Below, in pieces: positions 1 to 10,630 of a stretch of DNA of 33,903 nucleotides. Below the pieces are notes generated by a model, which was not told where the DNA came from, did not search any database, and saw nothing but the letters and a program-made list of their open reading frames with translations. This stretch comes from Oceanicaulis sp. BBD 1991-10 (lineage in GTDB: Bacteria; Pseudomonadota; Alphaproteobacteria; Caulobacterales; Maricaulaceae), in assembly GCA_001657295.1 (NCBI GenBank), contig LYSW01000034.1, positions 1 to 33,903 on the forward strand, in the 5' to 3' direction. Position 1 is the stretch's first letter. The number at the start of each line of letters is the position of its first letter. A program made the position numbers and the translations under genes.

Positions 1-278
1 TTGGTGCGGCTGGAATCGCCGCGCCCGGCGGCGCGAGCGACGACGCTGACGGCACCGGCGCCCAGGCCGATGGCGACGCTCATCACCAGCATGGAGATGG
101 GAAAGACGAATTGCACCGCCGCCTGCTGCGCCGTTCCCAGCCGGCCGACCCAATAGGCGTCCACCACGCCGACCAGCATCATCGCGACAATGCCGGCGCT
201 CATCGGCAGAACGAGGCGTAAAATATGTCCGAAGACAGGACCTTGCGTCAGGTCCCGTGCATTACGACCGGCGGCCAT
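1..278 (-). CDS. MATE family efflux transporter, N-terminal fragment (runs off the window)
   Basis: Only the first 92 codons are present; the gene continues beyond base 1. Translated on the minus strand from an ATG at 276-278, it starts MAAGRNARDLTQGPV, followed by a hydrophobic segment (about residues 18-40) and VDAYWVGRLG. That arrangement matches the beginning of MATE cation-coupled multidrug/toxin exporters, where a short polar start leads into TM1 and a conserved VD-x4-GRLG loop. A second hydrophobic segment follows at about residues 57-80. A purine-rich ribosome site (AGGGAAGGG) lies just upstream. It follows maeB in the same direction after 83 bases, so the two could share a transcript, though the functional link is unclear. 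The substrate cannot be predicted from the fragment. Confidence 0.8.
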   Translation of the reverse strand, partial: MAAGRNARDLTQGPVFGHILRLVLPMSAGIVAMMLVGVVDAYWVGRLGTAQQAAVQFVFPISMLVMSVAIGLGAGAVSVVARAAGRGDSSRT

Positions 279-361
279 CGCGGCCCTTCCCTAAAAGCAA
301 TTGCGGTGAACTTAGTGCGAACCGGGCCGCGCATCTATGTCGGAATCGGAAAGGTGATGTT

Positions 362-2636
362 TCAGAGCTCCGCGCCCGCACCCGTCAGATCAAAGCTCGC
401 CATGCCGGCCAAGTTGACGATGTCGGAGACGCTGGAGCCGACCCGTGCGATCTGGACGGAATGCTCGAAGCCGATGAGCAGGCCTTCGATCAGCGTGCCG
501 CCTCCGACCGCCTTTAAAAGCCGCGTGGAGATCGAGGCGGAGTGGACCGCCGGCATCACCAGCACATTCGCGGCGTCGGACAGGCGCGAGAACGGGTAAC
601 GCTCCCGGTGGGCCGGATCGAGCGCGATGTCCGCCGCCATCTCGCCTTCATATTCGAAATCGGCCTTGCGCGCGTCGAGGATTTGAACCGCCTCCTGGAC
701 CTTTTCGGTCCGCACGCCGGGCGGATTGCCGAATGTGGAATAGGACAGGAAGGCGACCCGCGGCGCCAGCCCCAGGCGGCGCGCCGCGCGGGCTGCGCCC
801 TCAGCGATCTCGGCCAGGGCGTCCGCCTCGAAATTCGGTGACATTGGTGTCCGCGATCAGAAGCGTGCGCCCTTGAGCCACCGCCGCGGCGAGGCCGATC
901 ACCCGGCGTCCCGGCGCTGGATCGAGCACCAGGCTGACGTCGAACAAGGTATTGGTGAAGTGGCGGGGGACCCCCGGCCCCATGCCGTCCGCATCGTCGA
1001 ATTTGAGCATGCAGGCGGAAAAGACATTCCGGTCGTTATTTACGAGGCGCTGCACATCCCGGCGCAAATAGCCCTTGCGTTGCAGGCGCTTGTAAAGCCA
1101 GTCCGCATAGTCGGAATTGCGGTCGGACAAGCGCGCATTGACGATCGTCAGCGTGTCGTCCGGCACGCCCAGCGCGCGCATATTGGCCTTCGCCCGGTCT
1201 TCGCGGGCGACCAGAATGGCTTCGCCGAGCCCCTGGCTCTGAAAGGCGTGGGCGGCGCGAATGACGCTAGGCTCCTCGCCCTCAGCGAAAACGATGCGCT
1301 TATTCTGCCCCCGGATCGAGGCGGTCACCCTTTGTTGCAGCGCCGCCATAGGATCAAGGCGGCGCGCCAGACGGTGCGCATAGCGCGTTTGATCCTCAAT
1401 GGGCTTGCGTGCAACCCCGCTTTCGACCGCCGCCCGCGCCACATAAGGCGGAACAAAGCTGATCAGGCGCGGATCGAACGGTGAAGGGATGATATAATCT
1501 CGGCCAAAGCGAAGCCCTTCAGCCTTGTTCGCGGCGCCCACCTCATCTGGAACGTCCTGGCGCGCCAGATCGGCGAGCGCGCGTGCCGCGGCGAGTTTCA
1601 TCTGTTCATTGATGGTGCGCGCCCGCACATCCAGCGCCCCGCGGAAGATATAGGGAAAGCCGAGCACATTGTTGACCTGATTGGGAAAATCAGAGCGGCC
1701 TGTGGCGATGATCGCATCAGAGCGCACCGCCTTGATCTCGTCCGGCATGATCTCCGGGATGGGATTGGCCATGGCGAAGATGATCGGGTCTGCGGCCATT
1801 GATTTGACCATCGCCGGCGTCACCACGCCGCCGGCGGACAGGCCCAGCATGACATCCGCATCAATCATGGCGTCGGACAGCGTGCGCAATTTCGTCTTTC
1901 GGGCATGGCGCCGTAAGCGCTCGTGAAGATCGTCGCGCCCGTCATGGACCACGCCGTGAACGTCAACGATGGTGACGTGATCGTCCTGCACGCCGAGCGA
2001 CTTGATCAATTCCAGGACCGAAAGGCCCGCCGCCCCGGCGCCGATCAACACGACCCGCAAGTCATCGAAGCTGCGGCCGGTCAGTTCGCAGGCGTTGATA
2101 AGGCCTGCCGCGGCGATGATTGCAGTGCCGTGCTGGTCATCGTGGAAAACCGGAATGTCCAGACGTTCGCGCAATCTCGCTTCAATATCGAAGCATTCCG
2201 GGCTCTTGATGTCTTCCAGATTGATCCCGCCGAAGCTGTCGCCGAATCCGGCGACGCAGTCGATGAATTTATCGGGATCGGTGTAGTCCACCTCCACGTC
2301 AAATCCGTCGATATCGGCGAAGCGCTTGAACAGGACCGCCTTGCCTTCCATCACCGGTTTTGACGCCGCCGGACCCAGATTTCCAAGGCCCAGAATGGCG
2401 GTCCCGTTCGAGACCACCGCGACTGTGTTGCCCTTTGAGGTGAAGTCGTAGACGGCGTCGGGGTCATCCGCGATCGCGCGCACCGGCGCGGCGACGCCCG
2501 GAGAATAAGCCAGCGCGAGATCGCGCTGGGTCGCCATCGGCTTCGTCGCCTTCAGGGCGATCTTGCCCGCCGGCTCGGCGCTATGCAGGGCGAGCGCTTC
2601 TTCATCGGTCTTTGAGAGCTTTGGCGCGTCGGACAT
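362..2636 (-). CDS. maeB: NADP-dependent malic enzyme MaeB (malic + phosphotransacetylase-like domains), interrupted by a frameshift
   Basis: Oxidatively decarboxylates malate to pyruvate with reduction of NAD(P), linking the TCA cycle to pyruvate and NADPH supply in the cytoplasm. Counting from the ATG at 2636 (MSDAPKLSK, the usual family start; an in-frame ATG at 2648 adds four residues), I see YSPGVA with the catalytic Tyr44, EGKA with Lys99, the metal-binding NLED at 139-142, HDDQHG at 165-170 and the nucleotide-binding GAGAAG at 199-204. A phosphotransacetylase-like domain follows from about residue 430; in this family it is regulatory. The frame changes near 829-836: the first frame runs on to a stop at 801, while the conserved remainder, starting [11 protein letters not shown], is one frame over and ends at 362. 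Removing one base gives about 757 residues, the normal family length. Automatic annotation would mark it as frameshifted. It lies 70 bases downstream of nnr. Confidence 0.88.
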
Positions 2637-2706
2637 CGGAGCTTTCACATCTGGATCGGGGGCGTCATCAGGGCTGAAGCGCTATACGCCTAGTCCTGCG
2701 TTTCGG

Positions 2707-4719
<2,013 letters not shown>

Positions 4720-4767
4720 CGCTGATTCAACTCCATCGACTGCCAACCTTCAAAATGAGGCGAACCC

Positions 4768-6172
4768 ATGTCCGATAACATCCTGAAGCTGATCGAAGAG
4801 GAAGACGTCGAATTCGTCGATCTGCGCTTCACCGATCCGCGCGGCAAGCTGCAGCATGTCACTTTCGACAAGTCGATGGTGGATGAAGACTTCTTTGAAG
4901 ACGGCTCGATGTTTGACGGGTCCTCCATCGCCGGCTGGAAGGCGATCAATGAATCCGACATGACGCTGATGCCGGACGCGGACACGGCCGTGATCGATCC
5001 CTTCTATCAGCAGACCACGCTGGCGATCATGTGCGACATTCTCGAGCCCTCAACCGGAGAGGCCTATAATCGGGATCCGCGCACCACCGCGAAGAAAGCC
5101 GAGAAATTCCTGGCCGCTTCGGGGGTCGGCGACAAGGCTTTCTTCGGTCCGGAAGCGGAGTTCTTCGTCTTTGACGACGTGCGCTGGACCACGGAGCAAA
5201 ACGAGACCGGATACCGCCTCGACTCAGAGGAAGGCCCGTATAATTCCGGCACGGCGATCGAAGGCGGCAATCTGGGCCATCGCCCAGGCCCCAAGGGCGG
5301 CTATTTCCCGGTCAACCCGATCGACTCCGGCCAGGATATGCGCTCAGAAATGCTCTCGGTGATGGCCGAGCTCGGCCTGGAGCCGGAAAAGCATCACCAC
5401 GAGGTGGCGCCGTCGCAGCATGAGCTGGGGATGAAATTCTCCACCCTCACCTCGATGGCCGACCGGCTGCAGCTCTATAAATACGTCGTCCACAATGTCG
5501 CCCATGCCTATGGCAAGTCGGCGACATTCATGCCCAAACCGGTCTATGCCGACAACGGCTCAGGCATGCATGTGCATCAGTCGATCTGGAAGGGCGACAC
5601 GCCGTTATTCGCTGGAGACCAGTACGCCGACCTGTCGGAGACCTGCCTTTATTATATTGGCGGGATCATCAAAGCACGCCCGAGCCATCAACGCGTTCGC
5701 CAACGCCTCGACGAATTCCTACAAGCGCCTGGTTCCCGGCTTCGAAGCGCCGGTGCTGCTGGCGTATTCGGCCCGCAACCGGTCAGCCTCAATTCGCATC
5801 CCGCATGTGCCTTCCGCCAAGGGCAAGCGAATCGAAACCCGTTTCCCGGACGCCGCCGGCAACCCTTACCTGACCTTTGCGGCGCTCCTTATGGCGGGCC
5901 TGGACGGAATTGAGAACCAGATCCATCCGGGCGATGCGATGGACAAGGACCTCTACGACCTGCCGCCGGAAGAACTCAGCGACATCCCGACCGTGTGTCA
6001 CTCGCTGCGTGAAGCCTGCGACGCGCTCAGCGCCGACCGCGACTTCCTGAAGAAGGGCGGCGTCATGGATGATGATCAGATCGACGCCTACATTGAATTG
6101 AAGATGGAGGAAGTCACCCGGATCGAGCACCATCCCCACCCGGTCGAATTCGACCTGTATTACAAGGTCTGA
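4768..6172 (+). CDS. glnA: Glutamine synthetase type I, interrupted by a one-base frameshift
   Basis: Condenses ammonia with glutamate using ATP; cytoplasmic dodecamer and the main ammonium-assimilating enzyme. From ATG 4768 (GAGG ribosome site upstream) the first frame carries [10 protein letters not shown], the metal-binding [10 protein letters not shown] and [10 protein letters not shown]. At 5671-5673 the sequence reads ATC AAA GCA CGC where the family needs ATC AAG CAC GCC ([11 protein letters not shown]), so one extra A shifts the frame. The original frame would stop at 5913, but the correct continuation runs unbroken to 6172. It includes [25 protein letters not shown] and the adenylylation site DLYDLPPEE (Tyr about 396), and ends LYYKV. 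With one A removed the protein is 467 residues, within the usual 468-470. Every active-site element is intact, so an error in the assembled sequence is more likely than a true pseudogene. Confidence 0.93.
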
Positions 6173-6176
6173 CGCG

Positions 6177-6230
6177 CCTTCGAGACAATCGAAGGGCATG
6201 GGAGCCGGCGCCGGTTGCGGGGCCGGCTCC
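6177..6230 (+). terminator. Two consecutive hairpins after glnA, possible transcription terminator
   Basis: Just after the glnA stop there is a 7-bp stem (CCTTCGA at 6177-6183, TCGAAGG at 6189-6195, 5-base loop). A perfect 8-bp stem follows (GGAGCCGG at 6201-6208, CCGGCTCC at 6223-6230, 14-base loop). No T-tract follows either, so a classical intrinsic terminator is not shown; they may protect the 3' end or work with Rho. The remainder of the gap up to 6374 holds only a small GTCCGC/GCGGAC hairpin (6329-6346) in the presumed leader of the next gene. Confidence 0.4.
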
Positions 6231-6374
6231 AGCGTGTCGGCGGTCTGGAATATCCGGGTGCGCGCGAGTGGTTTGAGGGTGTCGACGCGGCAGGAGGCTT
6301 GGATTAGAACACTGATTTGAGGGATTTTGTCCGCGCCGGTGCGGACAGACGCCGCGCCTGACCGGAGACCGCCC

Positions 6375-9300
6375 ATGCGCCGCCGCCTGCTTGCAGCCGC
6401 TTCGCTGACCGCCCTTATGAGCGCTCCGGCGCTGGCCCAGGAAGTCCAGATCGACGACACGCGCGAAGAACCGGTGGAGACCGCCACGGTCGACGGCGGT
6501 TCACCGGCGAATATCGTCATTGGCGCGTCCGGCCGCGTGCAGTTGACCAACGTCCAGGGCCCAGCGGTCCGGGTCAATTCCGACAATAATCTCACCGTCG
6601 ATTCCGGCGGCCAGATTCGGATCATCGATCAGAACGCCGACGGCGAAAACATCGTTCTGGACGGCGCCGTGGGCGTGCAGGTCGACCCCGGCGTGACAGG
6701 CGACGTCAATGTCGGCGGGTCGATTTTCATGAACGACTCTTTCACGCCGCGGATCGATTCCGCGGAGGATGACCCGACCGGGCAAGTCGACACCGACGGC
6801 GACGGCGAGCCGGACGCCGCCGACAGTGAGGCCGACGGCCCCTTCGCGGACGACACCAACAAGGTGGGTCTGCTCGTCGGCGCGCTCGACGCGGCTTATG
6901 CGCCGGTCGCCGGCCAGGCGCCGGTGAACGGCTCCGTGACGCTGGAATCCACCTCAGGCATCAGTGTCGAAGGCCAGGACAGCTACGGCCTGCGGGTCGC
7001 CACTGACCTGAATGGAGACATCAACGCGCTTGGGCAGATCGCGGTCGTCGGTGAACGCTCGCGCGGCATTTCTGTTGAAGGCGACGTGTCCGGCGACATT
7101 GAAATCAGCCGGGTCAACGTCACCAGCCCGGGCGGCGAAGCGGTCCGGATCAACGGCGATGTCGGAGGCGGCGCCCGCATCACCGGGGTCGTCAGCATCA
7201 CCGGCTTTCGTACGGACGGCCGGCTGGTTGAATCGCTGATGGCCCAGTTCGACGAGGGCGACGACAATATCGATTCCGGATCGGCGATCATCGTCGCGGG
7301 CAGCATCGTGGATGGATTCTTCATTGCGACGTCCGGCGACATCCGGTCATCGACCGGAACCGGCGCCGGCGTCGATATCGGGGCGGGCGGCGAGACTTTG
7401 ACGATCGGAACCGTCAATTTGCCGGACGATTTCGGCCGCAGCGCCGAAACCGCCGATGATGATGATCTTCCTGACCCGCTCGACCACGCGATGGTGAATC
7501 GCGGCTTTCTCAACGCCAACGGGGTCTTCGACGGCAAGGACACCACCGCCTTCCTCATTGCTGGACGCGACGACGACGGGTTCCTGCGCGCCGTGATTCT
7601 GGCCGGGGATGGGTTCAGCAATGAAGGCACGATCGCGGCGATCGCTTACGACGCCGACGCCGTCGCCGTCCGCTTCGGCGAGGGCGTTCAATCTGCAACC
7701 GTGCGCAATACCGGTCTTATCGAAGGCCGGGGTCTGTTCGGGTATGAGGAAGACGGCTTCAATGACGGCGCGAACGGCTATGGCAGCGCCCGCGCCTACG
7801 GCGTCGTTCTGGATCAAGGCTCCGCCATTCAGCAAGTGCTCAATGAGGGCGGTCAGATCATCGCGACCGTCCAAACCGGCGTCGCCTCCGATGGGGCGAC
7901 AGCGATCCAAGTCGACACCGGGACCGTGAATCTGGTCCTTAACGAGGGCCAGATTGCGGCTCGAACGATCGGCGACGCACCGCCAGAAGGCTTTGAAGGC
8001 AATTCGCCAAGCCTGATCGCGATCGACGCCCGCAACCATGGCGACGGCCTTACCGTGCGGCAGCAACAAGGGCTGGATGGCAATGGTGATCCGACTTCGG
8101 ACATCGTCGCCATCACGGGCGATGTGTTGTTCGGCGACGGCGACGACACCCTGGAGCTGCTCACCGGCGAGCTGAACGGCGATGTCTCTTTCGGCTTGGG
8201 CTCCGATCGCCTGATCATCAACGGCGCCACAATCAATGGCGCGATCAATGATCAAGACGCAGACCTGACCATTGACGTCACGAACGGCCGGCTGATCCTG
8301 ACCGGCGCCGACAGCCTGGCGCTGACGGACGCCAGCTTCAACGATCAGGCCGTCCTTGAAATCCAGATTGACACCGTCAATCGCCAGGGCGCGTTCATGA
8401 ACGCCTCCGGCGCGGTGACCTTCGCCAGCGGATCCGACCTGTCTGTCAGCCTGTCCGGATTGATCGAAGATATCCAGGACTTCACGCTGATCACGGCCGA
8501 TACGCTCACGATCGCCGACAGCACGGTGCTGACCGCAACCAACGCGCCTTTCCTTTATGACGCTGCGATCACTCAGTCAGCCGCCGACCCCAACACGCTG
8601 GTCATCAGTCTGACGCGCAAATCCGCAGATGCTCTGGGCATGAATGCAAGCCAGGCTGCGGCTTACGATGAAGCCTTTGCGACCATGACGGCGATCGCGT
8701 CGCTAGGTGACGCGTTCGCATCTTTGCGCACTTCTGAGGCCTTTTTCGGGGCCTATGATCAGCTTTTGCCGGAATACGCCGCCAGCGCCATCCAGTTCGC
8801 CCTCGCCTCCAACGACGCCGCGGCGGGCGCGCTGGAGACGCGCTTGCGCAATGCGCGCCTGTCGCCTGATGAGCTCGCCGGCGTTTGGATTCAGGAATTC
8901 GGGTATTTCGCGGACCGGGCCAGCACCAGCTTCGGACCGGGCTATCGCGGTCAGGGCGTCGGCGTCGCGATGGGCATAGACCGGCCTATGGGGCCGTTTT
9001 ACGCCGTCGGATTCCACCTGGTCGGCTCCGCGAGCGAGGTCGAGGAGATCGACGGCTTCGACGAGCCGATGGTGGCGATCTCAGGACAGTTCGGAACCTA
9101 CGCGGCGGTCGATCTGGGCGGGATGGACATCTCCGGCTCCATCGGCGTCGGCTACGACTATTTCGAAACCGAGCGCAACATCATCATCGACAGCTTCTCG
9201 ACCACCAACACCGCGGATTGGTCAGGCTGGCATATCGCCGCCGCGGCAAGCGCCGGGCGCGATTTCGCCCTCGGCGCCTGGAGCGTGCGTCCCGAAGCGG

Positions 9301-9713
9301 GATTGACCTGGCTCTCGCTGTTCGAAAGCGGCTATTCCGAGCAAAATGAAGACAGCGCGCTGTCCGATCTTGCATTGATCGTCGACGACCGCGAAAGCTC
9401 CATCCTGACCGCGGGCGCCAAATTCACCGTCGCAAGATACTTTGGATCGGACGTCTCCTGGTGGGCGCCGTCCGTCCATGTCGGCTATCGCGGCGAGCTT
9501 GTCGGAGAAAGCACTGATACGGTCGCACGCTTTGGTGAAAATGGGACGCCGTTCACGCTGATGTCGGAAACGCTTCCGGGCAGCGGCGTGCTCGCTGGTT
9601 TTGGATTGAGCGCCGGCTCGCAATACACAACCTTCACCTTCGCCTACGACGCCGACGTCCGGGATGAGTTCGTACGCCATGTCGCACGGCTGGTTGTGCG
9701 ATTGACGTTCTGA
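6375..9713 (+). CDS. Autotransporter (type Va) with beta-helical passenger and C-terminal outer-membrane barrel
   Basis: A 1112-residue surface protein. The chosen start is the ATG at 6375: GGAG at 6364-6367 is well placed and the protein begins with a clear signal peptide (MRRRLLAAASLTALMSAPALAQ, cleaved after about 22-23). An upstream TTG at 6327 would bury this signal. The passenger (about 24-830) is rich in Gly, Asp, Ile, Val and Asn in short repeating strands, as expected for a beta-helix. It carries an acidic DTDGDGEPDAADSEAD segment near residue 139 that resembles calcium-binding DxDxDG loops, and a GDGDDTLEL segment near 590 resembling an RTX nonapeptide. From about residue 834 (AGVWIQEFGYFADRA) to the end, alternating aromatic strands finishing in VVRLTF form a typical 12-strand autotransporter barrel with a terminal Phe. 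The passenger has no recognisable catalytic motif; adhesion or surface structure is the default guess. Confidence 0.85.
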   Translation: MRRRLLAAASLTALMSAPALAQEVQIDDTREEPVETATVDGGSPANIVIGASGRVQLTNVQGPAVRVNSDNNLTVDSGGQIRIIDQNADGENIVLDGAVGVQVDPGVTGDVNVGGSIFMNDSFTPRIDSAEDDPTGQVDTDGDGEPDAADSEADGPFADDTNKVGLLVGALDAAYAPVAGQAPVNGSVTLESTSGISVEGQDSYGLRVATDLNGDINALGQIAVVGERSRGISVEGDVSGDIEISRVNVTSPGGEAVRINGDVGGGARITGVVSITGFRTDGRLVESLMAQFDEGDDNIDSGSAIIVAGSIVDGFFIATSGDIRSSTGTGAGVDIGAGGETLTIGTVNLPDDFGRSAETADDDDLPDPLDHAMVNRGFLNANGVFDGKDTTAFLIAGRDDDGFLRAVILAGDGFSNEGTIAAIAYDADAVAVRFGEGVQSATVRNTGLIEGRGLFGYEEDGFNDGANGYGSARAYGVVLDQGSAIQQVLNEGGQIIATVQTGVASDGATAIQVDTGTVNLVLNEGQIAARTIGDAPPEGFEGNSPSLIAIDARNHGDGLTVRQQQGLDGNGDPTSDIVAITGDVLFGDGDDTLELLTGELNGDVSFGLGSDRLIINGATINGAINDQDADLTIDVTNGRLILTGADSLALTDASFNDQAVLEIQIDTVNRQGAFMNASGAVTFASGSDLSVSLSGLIEDIQDFTLITADTLTIADSTVLTATNAPFLYDAAITQSAADPNTLVISLTRKSADALGMNASQAAAYDEAFATMTAIASLGDAFASLRTSEAFFGAYDQLLPEYAASAIQFALASNDAAAGALETRLRNARLSPDELAGVWIQEFGYFADRASTSFGPGYRGQGVGVAMGIDRPMGPFYAVGFHLVGSASEVEEIDGFDEPMVAISGQFGTYAAVDLGGMDISGSIGVGYDYFETERNIIIDSFSTTNTADWSGWHIAAAASAGRDFALGAWSVRPEAGLTWLSLFESGYSEQNEDSALSDLALIVDDRESSILTAGAKFTVARYFGSDVSWWAPSVHVGYRGELVGESTDTVARFGENGTPFTLMSETLPGSGVLAGFGLSAGSQYTTFTFAYDADVRDEFVRHVARLVVRLTF

Positions 9714-9857
9714 AAGCGGATTTTACCGTTTACAGGGGAATTTCAATCGGATTAGGGTTGTTGCGTCTTCCCTGTCCTGACCCCATGCACCGACGGTGAA
9801 GACTTGGGCTGGCGCGTTCGACGCAGGCGCGCCGGCCCTCCCCTTGTCATTCGACTT

Positions 9858-9890
9858 GAGCGGACGCTGTCTTCACGGCGGCGTCCGCTC
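9858..9890 (+). terminator. Strong hairpin downstream of the autotransporter gene
   Basis: A perfect 10-bp stem (GAGCGGACGC at 9858-9867, GCGTCCGCTC at 9881-9890) closes a 13-base loop, 145 bases after the autotransporter stop. No T-run follows, so it is only a candidate terminator. The rest of the 239-base gap 9714-9952 shows no further gene. A TTAACC lies at 9927-9932, just before the transglycosylase start, but it is single and not a convincing CtrA site. Confidence 0.4.
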
Positions 9891-9952
9891 GCTCCTCCGC
9901 CAATTACGCGGCGCTTCACATTCGCTTAACCGTGTGCGCGCATCCTGACGGC

Positions 9953-10561
9953 ATGGTGCGATTGATGACAGGTTTCGCGCTGGCTGGCGCGCTGGTGTTG
10001 ACCGGGTGTGCGACCCCGCCGCCCGATCAAGTCCACAACGCCTGTCTCATTCTCGAAGACAACCGCTCCTGGTGGCGGGATCTGCAGCGCGCCGAACGGC
10101 GATGGGGCGTTTCACCGGGCACCCAGCTCGCCATCCTGAAGCGCGAATCCAGCTTCAACGCCAATGCGCGTCCCGCGCGGACCCGGCTTCTCGGCTTCAT
10201 CCCTGGCCGGCGACCGTCCTCAGCCTATGGCTACGCCCAGGCGCTGGACGGCACCTGGGATTGGTACCGCCGCGACACCGGCCGGCGCGGGGCCGACCGG
10301 GACGATTTCGGCGACGCGGTGGATTTTATCGGCTGGTACTCGTCGCAAAGCCAGGAACGCTCCGGCATAGCGCTGGACGACCCGTATCGGCTCTATCTGG
10401 CCTACCATGAAGGCCATGGCGGCTATAACCGGCGGACCTATCGCGGCAAAAGCTGGCTGGAACGCGCGGCGCGGGAGGTCGAAACCGACGCACGCCGCTA
10501 TGACAGCCAAATCTCGCGCTGCGAGCGAAGCCTGAATCGCGGCTGGTTCCCGTTTCTGTAG
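9953..10561 (+). CDS. Lipoprotein lytic transglycosylase-like protein (SLT/lysozyme-like fold)
   Basis: A 202-residue predicted outer-membrane lipoprotein from ATG 9953; an upstream in-frame GTG at 9932 and a downstream ATG at 9965 are alternatives. The signal ends in the lipobox LTGC, so Cys19 would be lipidated. The mature domain has ILKRESSFN with Glu65 followed by Ser-Ser, the catalytic Glu environment of SLT-type lytic transglycosylases. It also has SSAYGYAQALDGTWDWY, which corresponds to their GLMQ/T region with a bound substrate groove, and LAYHEGHGGY near the end. It would cleave peptidoglycan glycan strands in the periplasm. The family is usually annotated as a transglycosylase SLT domain lipoprotein. 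It stands alone on the plus strand, 69 bases ahead of parE. The fold assignment is secure; activity and partner are inferred. Confidence 0.8.
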   Translation: MVRLMTGFALAGALVLTGCATPPPDQVHNACLILEDNRSWWRDLQRAERRWGVSPGTQLAILKRESSFNANARPARTRLLGFIPGRRPSSAYGYAQALDGTWDWYRRDTGRRGADRDDFGDAVDFIGWYSSQSQERSGIALDDPYRLYLAYHEGHGGYNRRTYRGKSWLERAAREVETDARRYDSQISRCERSLNRGWFPFL

Positions 10562-10630
10562 AGAAGTCGCCGCACGGGTGCGAGCCGGGCTTTCCCAGCC
10601 CCGCCTTGTCCGTGCACGTTAGGCGCTGTC

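Noticed and set aside
5664-5680. Programmed ribosomal frameshifting in glnA
   Set aside because: There is no heptameric slippery sequence or downstream stimulatory structure that I can see, and glnA is not known to use frameshifting; a sequence error is simpler.
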